Positions 12,102 through 22,498 of a stretch of 64,000 bases of DNA are shown here, piece by piece. The DNA lies in NCBI GenBank assembly GCA_019671005.1, contig CM033747.1, positions 28,237,188 to 28,301,187 of the forward strand. Reading direction: 5' to 3'. The notes beneath the pieces are model-generated. The model searched no databases. It saw only the letters and a list, made by a program, of their open reading frames with translations, and had not been told where the DNA came from. This DNA comes from Hibiscus mutabilis. Lineage: Eukaryota > Streptophyta > Magnoliopsida > Malvales > Malvaceae. Positions within the stretch are counted from its first letter, which is position 1. Each line of letters starts with the position of its first letter. Position numbers and translations under genes: made by a program.

Positions 12102-12285
12102 AGGGACAGAGCCATGTTATGCATGGGATGGGCTCTTGCCCCTTCCAATTTTTTAGTATAATTACATTTGAGGTCTCTATTAGTTTAAGTAGTAGTAAAA
12201 TAAAATTTTTGTCCCTCTCAATTTTTAGATTTAAATGCTTAATAGACTTTTGTCTCTCTCAATATTTGATCCTAGCTCTGTCCCT
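12102..12285. mobile_element. Small TIR element, unit B
   Basis: About 184 bp bounded by AGGGACAGAGC and GCTCTGTCCCT, an 11-nt inverted repeat. No coding capacity. Looks like a small non-autonomous DNA element; superfamily not determined. Confidence 0.55.
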
Positions 12286-12652
12286 GTACATGGTATATAT
12301 TGGTCACAAGTTTTAAAATTTTCCATGTCGAAGACAAAGATCGAATCTTCAATCACTTATTAAAGTAGAAAAGATCCTTATTATATTATCTAGGCTTAAA
12401 TGAAAGATCCACCCCTAAATTATATCTTTTGTTTGCTTTTAGCCCCTCTCAATTAATAAAATAAATGAATGAATGAATGAATAAAATGCATTGCAACATG
12501 TTTTTCTAATGTTCCATGCTCAATGAATAAGATTACAATGCATCAGCAAATACAAACGCAGAAAGATAAGATCGTGACCATAATAATACCAGGAACTCCA
12601 TGTTTTAATTTTTTAATCAGGGGAGAGACCGAGAGAGAGTTCTATATAAAGC

Positions 12653-12660
12653 AACCCAAC
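12653..12660 (+). promoter_or_regulatory. TATA box of PLA1 copy 2
   Basis: TATATAAA, 69 nt upstream of the ATG at 12722. The flanking DNA lacks the short insertion seen before copies 1 and 4. Confidence 0.6.
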
Positions 12661-12721
12661 TTAAGCTACGAATCACACTTGTACAAACAAGAACAAAATC
12701 TATTAGCAAAAACTCAAAGTG

Positions 12722-13357
12722 ATGGCTATCTCCACCATTGCATCTCGTTGGAGGGAACTGAGTGGCGACAAAAACTGGGAGGGTCTCCTCCAGCACCCTC
12801 TGGATCCCGATTTCCGACGCTATGTCATTCACTACGGCGAAAGAACTATGGCCGTCGGAGACCTCCTCAACAATGACAACCAATCCAGTGGCTACCTCCA
12901 CAGTCTGTACCCAGAAGACCAGTTTTTCTCAGGCGCTGCTCTTCAGAACAACAACATTTTCAAGTACGTCGTCACACACTTCATAGATATTGCCAACAAT
13001 GCTGATCAGTCGGCATGGATCGGCTATGTGGCGGTTAGTACGGATGATGGAAAAGTTGGTGTTGGAAGGAGAGATATATTGGTTGCTTGAAGAGGAACGG
13101 CAACCGATGCCGAGTGGTTGAGTAATATCAACTTCATTCAAACATCGCCGTCGGAACTATTTGGCACCGATAACAGCGCTAAAGTTCACTCCGGCTTCCT
13201 CTCTCTTTACACCGGAACCAACTCCAAAACCCCTATGAGTGCTCGGCAGCAGGTAAATAAAATCTCCAATGATTGATTTGCACTTCTTTATAACTATATA
13301 CGTTTTAAGAAATTAAAATCAATCTTTCTTTCTTTAGGTTTTGAAAGCAGTACGGGA
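12722..13357 (+). pseudogene. Class II phospholipase A1, copy 2, nonsense codon and truncated by gypsy element
   Basis: Exon 1 12722-13252, intron 13253-13337, then only 20 bp of exon 2 before the retroelement starts at 13358. A TGA at 13088-13090 replaces the Trp codon of the VAWRGTA motif (TGG to TGA). The gene was therefore dead by two independent lesions, and the order cannot be told from sequence. The catalytic triad lies in the lost exon 2. The promoter and ATG are still present, so a short transcript is possible. Confidence 0.9.
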
Positions 13358-13493
13358 CTTTCCCCTCCTTAAACAAATTTCGTCCTCGAAATTTACCTAG
13401 TGGAAACAAATGCGGATAGAGAACCCTCATGTCATCCTCAACTTCCCATGTTGCCTCTTCAACACCATGGTTTCTCCATAACATTTTCACCAA
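13358..13493 (-). pseudogene. Chromodomain-like C-terminus of gypsy pol
   Basis: Minus-strand residues VKMLWRNHGVEEATWEVE followed by DDMRVLYPHLF are typical of the chromodomain at the end of chromovirus integrases, which steers insertion to marked chromatin. The frame then runs into reverse-strand PLA1 sequence past 13357. It is out of frame with the integrase core upstream. Confidence 0.75.
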
Positions 13494-13573
13494 AGGTATG
13501 CATTTGTTGCGAAGCTCTTTAACCCCCGTGTCAAGGACCCTAACCGGGACTTCCTCATATGTTAAGTCGATAT

Positions 13574-14377
13574 TTACCTCAATTTCTTCAAGCGAAATGA
13601 CATGCGAAGGATCAAAACGATACGCCTTAGCATAGACACATGAAAAACATTGTGGATACGAGCCAACCCCGGTGGCAAGGCTAACCGATAAGCCACTGGT
13701 CCCACTTTCTCTAAAATTTTATAAGGCCCGATGTACCTTGGGCTTAACTTCCCCTTGCGACCAAAACGAATAATTCCTTTCCACGGAGATACCTTGAGAA
13801 ACACTCTTTTGCTGACATCATACTCAACGTGCTTGCGTCTCCGATCCGCGTAACCCTTCTGACAGTCAAAGGCCGCTTGCAACCTTTCTTTGATGATCTG
13901 AACTTTCTCCTCAGTTTGACTAACCAGATCGAATCCCATGATCCTCCTCTTATTTAGCTCGGTCCAACACAAGGGTGTCCTACACTTACGCCCATATAAC
14001 GCCTCAAAAGGGGCCATCTTTATGCTCGACTGGTAACTGTTGTTGTAAGAAAATTCTACAAGCGGTAACTGGTCCTCCCAACTCTTTGCAAAATCCACAA
14101 TGCAACACTGGAACATATCCTCAAGAATCTGAATGACACACTTAGAATAACCATCGATCTGAGGGTGAAAAGTTGTACTGAAATACAACTTGGTGTCCAA
14201 GGCATTATGGATCTTTTTCCATAACCTAGCTGTGAAACGTGGGTCCTTATCCGAAATGATCAATGATGGTACACCATGCAACCTTACTATATCTTTTATA
14301 TACAGTTGAGCCAACCTTTCCAAGGTAAAATCCATACGTACTGGTAAGAAATGAGCAGACTTAGTCAAATGATCCAC
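13574..14377 (-). pseudogene. Gypsy integrase core and C-terminal region
   Basis: Minus-strand frame of 267 codons. Catalytic aspartates are visible in MDHLTKSAHF and IISDKDPRF. The third acidic residue, normally Glu in a DGQSER-type motif, is changed: the sequence reads DGYSKC. An intact chain would therefore probably be inactive even without the upstream stops. The segment RYIGPYKILEKVGPVAYRL is the usual chromovirus integrase C-terminal motif. Confidence 0.85.
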
Positions 14378-14466
14378 AACAACCCAAATGGCATCATGCT
14401 TCCTTTAAGTTATCGGTAACCAGTGACAAAATCCATGGTGATTCGATCCTACTTCTATTGCAGAAT

Positions 14467-14712
14467 CTAGATAGGCTGAAGCAACACTGATGGAACATGA
14501 TGTTCCGCTTTCACTTGTTGGCAAGCTAAGCATCTTGTCACGAATTCAGAGACATCTCTTTTCATACTTGGCCACCAATAAAAATGACGCAGATCTTGAT
14601 ACATCTTGTTGTTTCCTGAATGTACATCGAAATGACTACGGTGTGCCTCTCTTAAGATGAGATCTCTCAAATCTTCCAAGGTCGGAACACACAGCCGCCC
14701 CTTGAAGTACAA
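14467..14712 (-). pseudogene. Gypsy integrase zinc-binding (H2C2) domain
   Basis: Minus strand: HRSHFDVHSG, later FYWWPSMKRDV and CLACQQVKAEH give the HHCC finger that precedes the integrase core. Confidence 0.85.
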
Positions 14713-14769
14713 GTACCCACCATCTCGTACCTTAAAGTTTGAAGCTTTACCTTTTTGAACCGCTTCAAT

Positions 14770-15018
14770 CTATGCTACTAATTTTTCATCCAAAGCTTGG
14801 GTCCTCTTTATCTCTTGTACCAATGTAGGTTCTATCCGAAGCTTAGCTAGAAGACTTCCATCCTCGGTCATCCTCAAACGGGAAAACATAGCTCTCAAGT
14901 CCGACATAGATTTCCTACTTAGGGCATCAACCACAACATTCGCCTTACCGAGGTGATACTCTATGATGCAGTCATAGTCCTTCAACAACTCAATCCATCG
15001 TCGTTGCCTCAAATTCAA
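14770..15018 (-). pseudogene. Gypsy RNase H region, C-terminal part
   Basis: Minus strand: RQRRWIELLKDYDCIIEYH and then GKANVVVDALSRKS are the standard end of Ty3/gypsy RNase H. Frame broken on both sides. Confidence 0.8.
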
Positions 15019-15231
15019 CTTTTTTTTATGTAAGCAGGTACTTCAAGCTCTTATGATGCGTATAAATATAACGCTTCTCTCCATAGAGATAGTACCTCTA
15101 AATCTTTAATGCGAAGATAACGGCAACGAGCTCCAAATCATGGGTAGGATAATTCTGTTCGTGCGGTTTAAGCTGTCTCGAAGCGTAAGCAACCACCTTA
15201 CCCTATTGCATAAGGACACAACCAAGCCCAT

Positions 15232-16404
15232 TCAAGGACGCGTCACTAAACACAACATACGCTGTCTGTTCTCATTCCTTTCAAAAATGACCCCTTTTTG
15301 CAATAGCTTGGTCAACAGTGCGGCTATAATGGAGAAACCCTTAGCAAACCTCCTATAATACCCGACAACTCCTAGAAAACTATGAACTTTTGAAACATTC
15401 TGTGAAGGTTTCCATTCTACCACAGCCTGAATCTTTTGAGGGTCCACGCGGATCCCGTCCGCAACAACTACGTGACCAATGAATGCCACTTCTGAAAGCC
15501 AAAATTCGCATTTGCTGAACTTAGCAAAAAGGCGTCTATCTCGGAGAGTCCGTAAAACTACACACAAATGGTATTCGTGCTCCTCTTTTGAACGTGAATA
15601 CACCAAGATGTCATCTATGAAGACCACAACAAACTAATCTAGGTACGGTTGAAAGATTCGGTTCATTAGGTCCATAAAAGCTGTAGGTGCGTTGGTAAGT
15701 CCAAACGGCATTACCAAGAACTCATAGTGCCCATACCGCATCCTAAAAATGATCTTCTAGACATCCTCATTCACCACCTTCAACTAATAGTACCCAGACC
15801 TCAAGTCTATCTTAGAAAACACACGAGTACCTCTCAACTGGTCGAACAAATCATCAATCTTCGGAAGAGGGTAACAATTTTTTATCATTACTTTATTAAG
15901 CTGCTGATAATCAATACACATCCTCATAGACTTATCTTTCTTTTTGATGAGCATGACTGGTGCTCCTCAAGGTGAGACACTCTGTCGGATAAAATCTCTC
16001 TCTAGTAACTCCTGAATTTGCTTCTTCAACTCTTTCATTTCTGTGAGTGCCATCTGATACGTTGTTATAGACATTGGTATTGTACCCGACATCACATTAA
16101 TTTGAAACTCTAGTTCACAGTCAGGAGGTAGCCCGGGTAACTCCTCCAGAAACACATCGATGAGCTTATTAACTATTCGAAGATTCTCGAGCATTGGACC
16201 CTCAATCCTTGCATCCACTATATGGGCCAAAAAGGCTTCACAACCTTGTTGCAACAACCTCTGAGCTGACAAAGCCGATACCACACTAGATAGACACATA
16301 TTTCTCTCACCTCGCACAATCAGCTTAGAACCATCCGCAACACGAAGCTTCAAACCCTTTGCTCTACATACCAGACTAGCATCATGCTCAAAGAGCCAAT
16401 CCAT
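15232..16404 (-). pseudogene. Gypsy protease C-terminus and reverse transcriptase, fragmented
   Basis: The minus-strand piece 16404-15967 carries the protease tail (MDWLFEHDASLVCRAKGLKL) and the start of RT (LPGLPPDCELEF, then ELLERDFIRQSVSP). The piece 15627-15232 carries the RT active site FIDDILVYSRS and the thumb segment SFLGVVGYYRRFAKGFS. The sequence between is RT with in-frame stops. The polymerase aspartates survive but the reading frame does not. Confidence 0.85.
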
Positions 16405-16699
16405 CCCCAGGATGGCATCGAACTCTTGAAACGTAAGACCATTAAATCTGTTGGAAACAACAACACTTGAACATCGATCGGGTATCTTTAATATGCCTTG
16501 TCCACCAACACATCATATCCTAAGAGCCTAGTCACACAGACTCTTACCTCTAGATTCTAGGTAGAAATACCCTACTGTTGAGATATCCCGCTACGAATGT
16601 AGGAATGGGTAGACCCTGAATCCACAAGAGCAACAATAGGAACTAAAAATAAGGTGAACGTACCTAAGATAACATTTGTAGCTGTGCAATCCTCCTAAG

Positions 16700-17918
16700 C
16701 CCTGACCGCATACTGCCTAGCTAGTGCTCTCGTGGTAGACTAAAAGGTGCCTCCCGATACATGGCTTGCTCCTACCCGAGTAAGGCATCGAGTCCTTTGG
16801 GCTAGATATACAGTTCTCTAAACCTGATCTGGAGAGGTCACAACAGCTACTGCGCAGTCCCTCACAAAGTGGTCCAGTGATCCACACTTGCAACAAACTC
16901 GTACTGCTCCCCAACACTCACCTCTATAATTGCGTCCACACTAACTGCAAACTGGTACGTCCGCACTCATCTGTGAACCTTCTGGGCTCATTATGGATGA
17001 AGAAGAAGATGGCCTTCTACGACCAGCTGACTCAGATCTTCGGTCTGACTTTGAACTTCGATTCGATGTTCCTCTATTATGGTTCTATCGATTTCTGCTT
17101 CTCCTCGAGAAAGCCTGCGAGTTGTTGTTGGAGGGATTCTAGGTCTTCCTACCCGAACTCCCTTGCCCACCAGACGGACCATATGTTAAGCCTTGCACTT
17201 GCTCAAGAGACTTAGCACTCGAAGTCAACTCCGAAAACACCTTCGGTGGTGCAGCAGTTAGGTAAGTCTGAATTTTCTTCCTTAAACCCTTCAAGAACCT
17301 CTTGCACCTCATCTTTTCAGTGGCAACTAATTCAGGAGCATACCTACTCAACTGTAGAAACTCTTGCTCATATTCAAAAACTGACGGTTCCCTTACACAA
17401 GATGATTGAACCGATCTCTCAAGGTATCGATGTGGGCCTCGCCCATATACTTCTTCTCGATCTCCTCGAGAAAATTATTCAACTATGGTCGATTGGGGTG
17501 CCACCCAAGCTCTATTGTTTCCCACCATTCTCTAGCATTGCCCTTCAACAGGGACAAGATACATAACAACTTGTCTTCTGAACTCAACCTCATATGCCTC
17601 ATAATCAAGAGGTGTATCTTGCAACCATTGTTCTGCCTGTACTGGGTTATCTTGACCCAATCAATGGAAATCTGTAGCGTCTTACCTTCTCATCCTTTCG
17701 ATAGGTGCCTCACGAGGGGTAGCAGATGCACTCAGTATTGCCCTCACAATCCAATGCGATGCCCAGTTCAGATGTGAGAAGTAGTTGACTCCCCGGTCAA
17801 CTGTGTCCTCTGACATATCCTCTGTGCCCGGTACATATTCCTCATCGAAACTCCCTTCTCTGGAGCCCAAACTTTCCTCATCGATTCTTGCCCTCTTTGG
17901 CATGATTCTATTATGCAC
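16700..17918 (-). pseudogene. Gypsy gag remnant
   Basis: Minus-strand fragments: an acidic N-terminal piece (17918-17682, MPKRARIDEESLGS), a capsid segment (17351-17139, KMRCKRFLKGLRKKIQTYL) and a Ser/Arg-rich piece to about 16990. Frameshifted between pieces. Cys residues of a possible zinc knuckle are too degraded to assign. Confidence 0.65.
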
Positions 17919-18052
17919 AACAACAAAAGAGGCACACCATCGAATTTTAGTTTTAAAATAAGTGCGACTTTAACTCATGGGAATGTATTCGTTAGACACC
18001 TATACACTCTTCTAGACTCCCCCGAGGACGTCCAAGAACTGACTAAACTTAA

Positions 18053-18064
18053 GCTCTGATACCA
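18053..18064 (-). other. Primer binding site of gypsy element
   Basis: The minus strand reads TGGTATCAGAG, complementary to the 3' end of plant initiator tRNA-Met, a few bases inside the LTR end at 18070. This fixes the element orientation and the LTR boundary. Confidence 0.85.
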
Positions 18065-18660
18065 CTAAATGTAACACCCTTGACCTGGATGTCACATTTG
18101 GGCCCTAAGCCTGAAATCCATACCATTTAAAAATTTCCTTTTTCAAGCCCAACATGTCAAGTCCAATAAAACATAAGTCTATACTTTAAAAATGTAGTTA
18201 AATCCATAAGTTAAAATAGTATTCACGAAGCTCCATTTACAAATATTAAAATATTTGACTTTGACTGAATAATACAAAATAAGAGTTACAAAATACATAT
18301 AGGGTCCTACGAAATACATAGCCCACTACATCTAGTATTTGTACTCAACCACTAGAGTCGATGCTGAAATCCAAGCCTTGATGGTGCTCCTTCAACCCTC
18401 ACAAGAATCTACTAACCTGCGAACGGAAATAACGATTTCAAATGTTGAACTAACAAGCTCAGTGGATACACCGCCACTCAACCATGCTTCATGCAAATCA
18501 TAAATAAAGCAATGCAACAAGAATGATATCATGGCAAGATAATAGTGGCGCTACCTTAACCGCCTAAACACATAGCATTATGAATGTATGATCACGCACA
18601 CAGCTCATACAAGTACCTCATACGTTAACCTAGCATCACACAGATAACACCAACAACATT

Positions 18661-18900
18661 AAGTGAGGTCCGCGTCCACAAAGCATCAGAATCTTACACT
18701 TGAGTGAGGTTAGCGTCCATATAGCATCAGGATCCTACAGTACGAGTAAGGCCATTATCCACATAGCATCAGAATCCTATACTCTAGGTGATGAGGCCCG
18801 CGTCCATATAGCACCAAGATCCTACATCCATGCTCAGGATCCCTCATCAAGCATCTTCGAATGAGGCTCGCGTCCACATAGCATCAGAATCCAACATTAG
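18661..18900. repeat. Tandem repeat in gypsy LTR
   Basis: About five diverged units of 41-70 bp, each with GAGG, CGTCCA, ATAGCATCA and ATCCTACA blocks. Confidence 0.75.
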
Positions 18901-19214
18901 AGAATCTTCAAGGTGTTGCAACACACTTAGGGTATCCAAATCCCCAACAACAAGGGATGACTCGACTATTTAGGCTTCCCCTCAGCACACAACAAGGACC
19001 CTAACTACCACACATCATCGATTGTTCCACCTAGGATCCCTATGGGTTACTACCTTACACGGTTTACCCAATATTTACCAAGTCATTAGCCAATTATTTC
19101 TCATACGGGGTTAAAATCTCTATTTCTCAGTTTTAATATTCATTTTACACCTTAAAAGACCTCAGAGCCCTTTGCCTCGAATTATAGAACCCCCGAATGT
19201 AAACACAAATATCT

Positions 19215-19690
19215 TAGGTAGAATACCCAACGAGTTCCGATACTCCTTTATGGGATCGGTACTCCCCTCTAAGTACCGATACTCAGCCTTTATGGGCATC
19301 GGTACTTCCCTCTAAGTACCGATAATCTGCCATGAGTGCCGATACTCATTTTAGGTTCAAAAGATTTAAACCCTCAAACTGTATCGATACGCCCCAACCC
19401 GTATCGATACTCCCTATCGGTACTAGGATTACCCCATATCGATCCACAACCGTACCAGTACTCCTATCCACGAGTACCGGTACGCTAAGCCTCTCTCAAG
19501 CAATGTAACAGTGCGTACTGATACGCCCCATTGCGTACCAGTACGCGAAAGTTACTGGAATTCTTACCTTGCGAGGGGTACCGATACACGGGGAGGCGTA
19601 CGGGTACTCCCCTCACAACCCTTTCCCCTTTTTACGTTAGGCGTACCGATACTCAGGATCCCGTATCGGTACACGAGCCCAAATTTTAAA
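19215..19690. repeat. GTAYCGATAC motif field in gypsy LTR
   Basis: Many copies of GTACCGATAC, GTATCGATAC and near variants in both orientations, irregularly spaced, GC-richer than the surroundings. Confidence 0.7.
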
Positions 19691-20561
19691 CTCTGGATAC
19701 GGGTTTCACCTAGAAACCCTGTTTAAGCCCCAAGGTTAAACTTCAAACCGTTCCTACAAGTTAGGGTGATAGTTTTAGGTGGATTACTACCAATTTTAGA
19801 CCATTACAACAACAATACCAAGATTCACCATTAACAACCACTCAAGCTCATAACAAGCCAAAAACACCAAATCATGCTTCAAAGCTTAACTTTATAATTT
19901 CCAGGAAACTATGAGAGTTAGTAGTGTAGTAACCTTAGCTTAGCTGATAACACAAGGTCTCCCTCCAAAGCTTCAAGCTTTCCTCCATTCTTGAACCTTT
20001 GATAAGCTCCCAACCTCTTTCACTACACGAGGAGATTACAAAATGCATTACAACATTGCGGGAGGATAAAAGGGGCCAAAAACATAATCTAAACTAAAGA
20101 TTAGAGCTCCCAAACTCCAATATCGTCCAACCCTCTCAACCCTTTCTTTCTGCAACCCATACAAAGCTTACATTGAAATGTAGATCCTTAGAAGCTGGTA
20201 AAACTTCCCTTAACAAGCCAAACGTGATTCTCACTTCAAACTCTCAAAATCCTACCTTTAGATAAAGTGTTGTGGGAGAGAGAGAGAGAGTAAGTTGGAA
20301 GGAGAAGATGAGGACATTAAGACATGATGATCTCATTTCCTGCACAAGTGCAGAAAAATGGTCTTTCTCCCCTTCCAAACTCCACCATTTAGGTAATTAC
20401 CATGATACCCCTCTTACCCACTTCATAACCCAACATCCACAAGAGCCCAACACACACATGCTGGACCAAACGACACCTAAAAGCCCAAAAATACGATCCA
20501 AATACGAGGCCCATGCCTCGATCAGACCCGACCCCCAGATTTTGAAATCTAGGTCGTTATA

Positions 20562-20983
20562 TGCTCTCACACTAAAAATTTAGATTTAGAGTTTAGGATT
20601 AAGGTTATAGTTTAGGATTATAGTTTAGATAATTTAGGGTAGGGTATATTTCTTAGGGTCTATGGTTTAGAACTTAAAATTTAGGATTAAAGCTTATAAT
20701 TTAATTTTTTATTATTAGAGCATAAAAAGTGGCACCGAAAAGGGACATGATATTTGTCCGAATTCATAAAAGTTAAAAAGGAATAACCGTGAAGTATGGT
20801 AAGTAAATCTCAGTTCGATTGGAAAAGTCAAAAATTTCTACTTGACTTGATTTGAACCATAATTTTATAAATTTCACTCACTAAAAAGTTTCAAATAAAA
20901 TTTATATTATAAAATAAGACTTGAATAACTCAAAATTTTAGTAATTAGTACATCGATTTTTAATTTCAACCATAAAAATACAT
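20562..20983. other. Filler and displaced PLA1 3'-flank segment
   Basis: 20562-20710 is low-complexity DNA with TTTAGGATTAAG-like steps. 20716-20980 matches 5891-6160, the DNA downstream of PLA1 copy 1. It lies here upstream of a PLA1 body fragment, so the order is scrambled. The join to PLA1 is at about 20981-20984, at a short shared ATCC. Confidence 0.75.
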
Positions 20984-21978
20984 CCAATCCAGTGGCTACC
21001 TCCACAGTCTGTACCCAGAAGACCAGTTTTTCTCAGGCGCTGCTCTTCAGAACAACAACATTTTCAAGTACGTCGTCACACACTTCATAGATATTGCCAA
21101 CAATGCTGATCAGTCGGCATGGATCGGCTATGTGGCGGTGACTACGGATAACAGCGCTAAAGTTCACTCCGGCTTCCTCTCTCTTTACACCGGAACCAAC
21201 TCCAAAACCCCTATGAGTGCTCGGCAGCAGGTAAATAAAATCTCCAATGATTGATTTGCACTTCTTTATAACTATATACGTTTTAAGAAATTACAATCGA
21301 TCTTTCTTGCTTTAGGTTTTGAAAGCAGTACGGGAACTGGTGGACAAGTACAAAGGCGAGGAGATAAGTATAACTGTAGCGGGCTATAGTTTAGGGGCAG
21401 CCTTGGCCACGCTGAACGCAATGGACATCGTCGCCAATGGTTATAACAAGCCCACGGGCAGTTCAACTTCAACACCGTCTGCCGGTTGCATGGTGACGGC
21501 GTTTGCGTACGCGAGTCCACGTGTTGGGAACGATGGTTTGAAGCAACTGTTCAATACATTCCAAGATCGTCTTCATCTGCTGCGGGTCACAAATGCTAAC
21601 GACGTTGTTCCTTTGCTTCCGTTTGGAATATTCATATTTCCTTACACCCATTTGGGACAAGAGCTGAAAATCGATAGCAGTAAGTCGGGGTACTTGAAGT
21701 CGGAGGTGAAGAAACCGCCGCCGTCGGAAGTTTCAGACACCGAACGAGGTGGTACTATAGACTAGTCGGCTCATAATTTGGATCTTCATCTGCATGCAAT
21801 TGCTTTGGACCAAACTGGATTTGGTTTGGAAGTTGATCATGATGTTGCACTTGTAAACAAACATTTAGATGGCCTGAAAGACGAGTTCAAGATACCTCCA
21901 AGATGGTGGGACAATGGGAATCACAGCAATATGGTTCAAATGGACAACGACCACTGGAAGTTTGTTCAGAGTGCTTAA
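20984..21978 (+). pseudogene. Class II phospholipase A1, copy 3, 5' truncated, internal deletion and stop
   Basis: Starts inside exon 1 (equivalent of 4269), with no promoter or ATG. Exon 1 part 20984-21230, intron 21231-21315, exon 2 21316-21978. A 126-bp deletion in exon 1 (42 codons, in frame; junction about 21141-21150) removes the segment with the VAWRGTA motif, between short TACSGAT-like repeats. The GYSLG nucleophile motif is intact. A TAG at 21763-21765 replaces a Leu codon (TTG) before the histidine segment LDLHLHAIAL, which remains in frame afterwards. Clearly non-functional and more diverged than copies 1, 2 and 4. Confidence 0.9.
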
Positions 21979-22498
21979 TTACATACACACACGTCTGGGT
22001 GTGTTGTCGGCTTGGCTTGGCTTGGCTTGGCTAAGGAACAACACTATAAAAGTAATAAATAAAGAATATATAAGATGTTTCTCAAAGCCAAAGCTCGAAA
22101 GGGCTTTGTCTTGTCTGTTTGAGAGCTCTATATATCTCAACTACTCCAACGATGCAATTGGGTTTGTCTTGTCTTGATGAATAAATCCTCTATGGGTTGT
22201 CTAATATCCTTTTATTGCTTGTGTATTGTAATAATGAATAAAGAATACATCTTTATCTCATGTGTTTCTTTTTATGAGGATTGGTGCTTATCTTTCTTTA
22301 AACACGTTATGATTAAATTTTTAAATTGAATTCATTTCTACATGATGTTATCATATGGTTCACTGATGGTACATAAATAAAAGAATATCATTATTTGAAC
22401 AATACAATTTTCAATTATTTATGTTTATAATATTTTAAAGGTTAAATTGATAAAAAAAAATTAAAATATAGAGATTGAAAAAGTGATTTTACCTTTTT
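21979..22498. other. PLA1 3' flank after copy 3
   Basis: Matches the 3' flank of copies 1 and 4, with a four-unit GGCTT expansion near 22008-22030 (CGGCTTGGCTTGGCTTGGCTTGG). Confidence 0.7.

Larger units (their letters stand above)
7911..13357. repeat. Tandem duplication unit B (interrupted)
   Basis: Near-identical repeat of unit A, differing by scattered substitutions and small indels. It keeps the full second foldback element that is partly lost in unit A. Homology stops inside PLA1 exon 2 at 13357, where the gypsy element begins. The DUF6817-type gene of unit A has no counterpart in what is left of unit B. Confidence 0.9.
13358..20561 (-). mobile_element. Ty3/gypsy chromovirus-type retrotransposon, 3' LTR missing
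   Basis: About 7.2 kb in reverse orientation inside PLA1 exon 2. Reading the minus strand: one LTR (20561-18070), a tRNA-Met-type primer binding site, gag (17918 down to about 16700), protease, reverse transcriptase, RNase H, integrase (H2C2 finger and core) and a chromodomain-like tail. A purine-rich tract (AAGGAGGGGAAAG on the minus strand, about 13371-13359) abuts PLA1 sequence directly, so the downstream LTR is absent. Frames are broken by many stops. Domain order and chromodomain place it near the Tekay/Del chromoviruses; this is inference from memory. Confidence 0.88.
18070..20561 (-). repeat. 5' LTR of gypsy element (about 2.5 kb)
   Basis: The plus strand runs from TGTAACACCC (18070) to GGTCGTTATA (20561). 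The expected terminal TTACA has mutated to TTATA at the outer end. Contains two internal repeat arrays: five imperfect units of a GTGAGG..CGCGTCCACATAGCATCAGAATCCTACA type at 18661-18900, and a field of GTACCGATAC / GTATCGATAC palindromic motifs at about 19215-19690. No second LTR is present for dating. Confidence 0.8.

Noticed and set aside
18661..18900. CRISPR-like spaced repeats
   Set aside because: Plant nuclear LTR context; repeats are imperfect and spacers are not distinct.
20562..20710. Interstitial telomere repeat
   Set aside because: TTTAGGG-like heptamers are too few and too degenerate; simple low complexity explains it.
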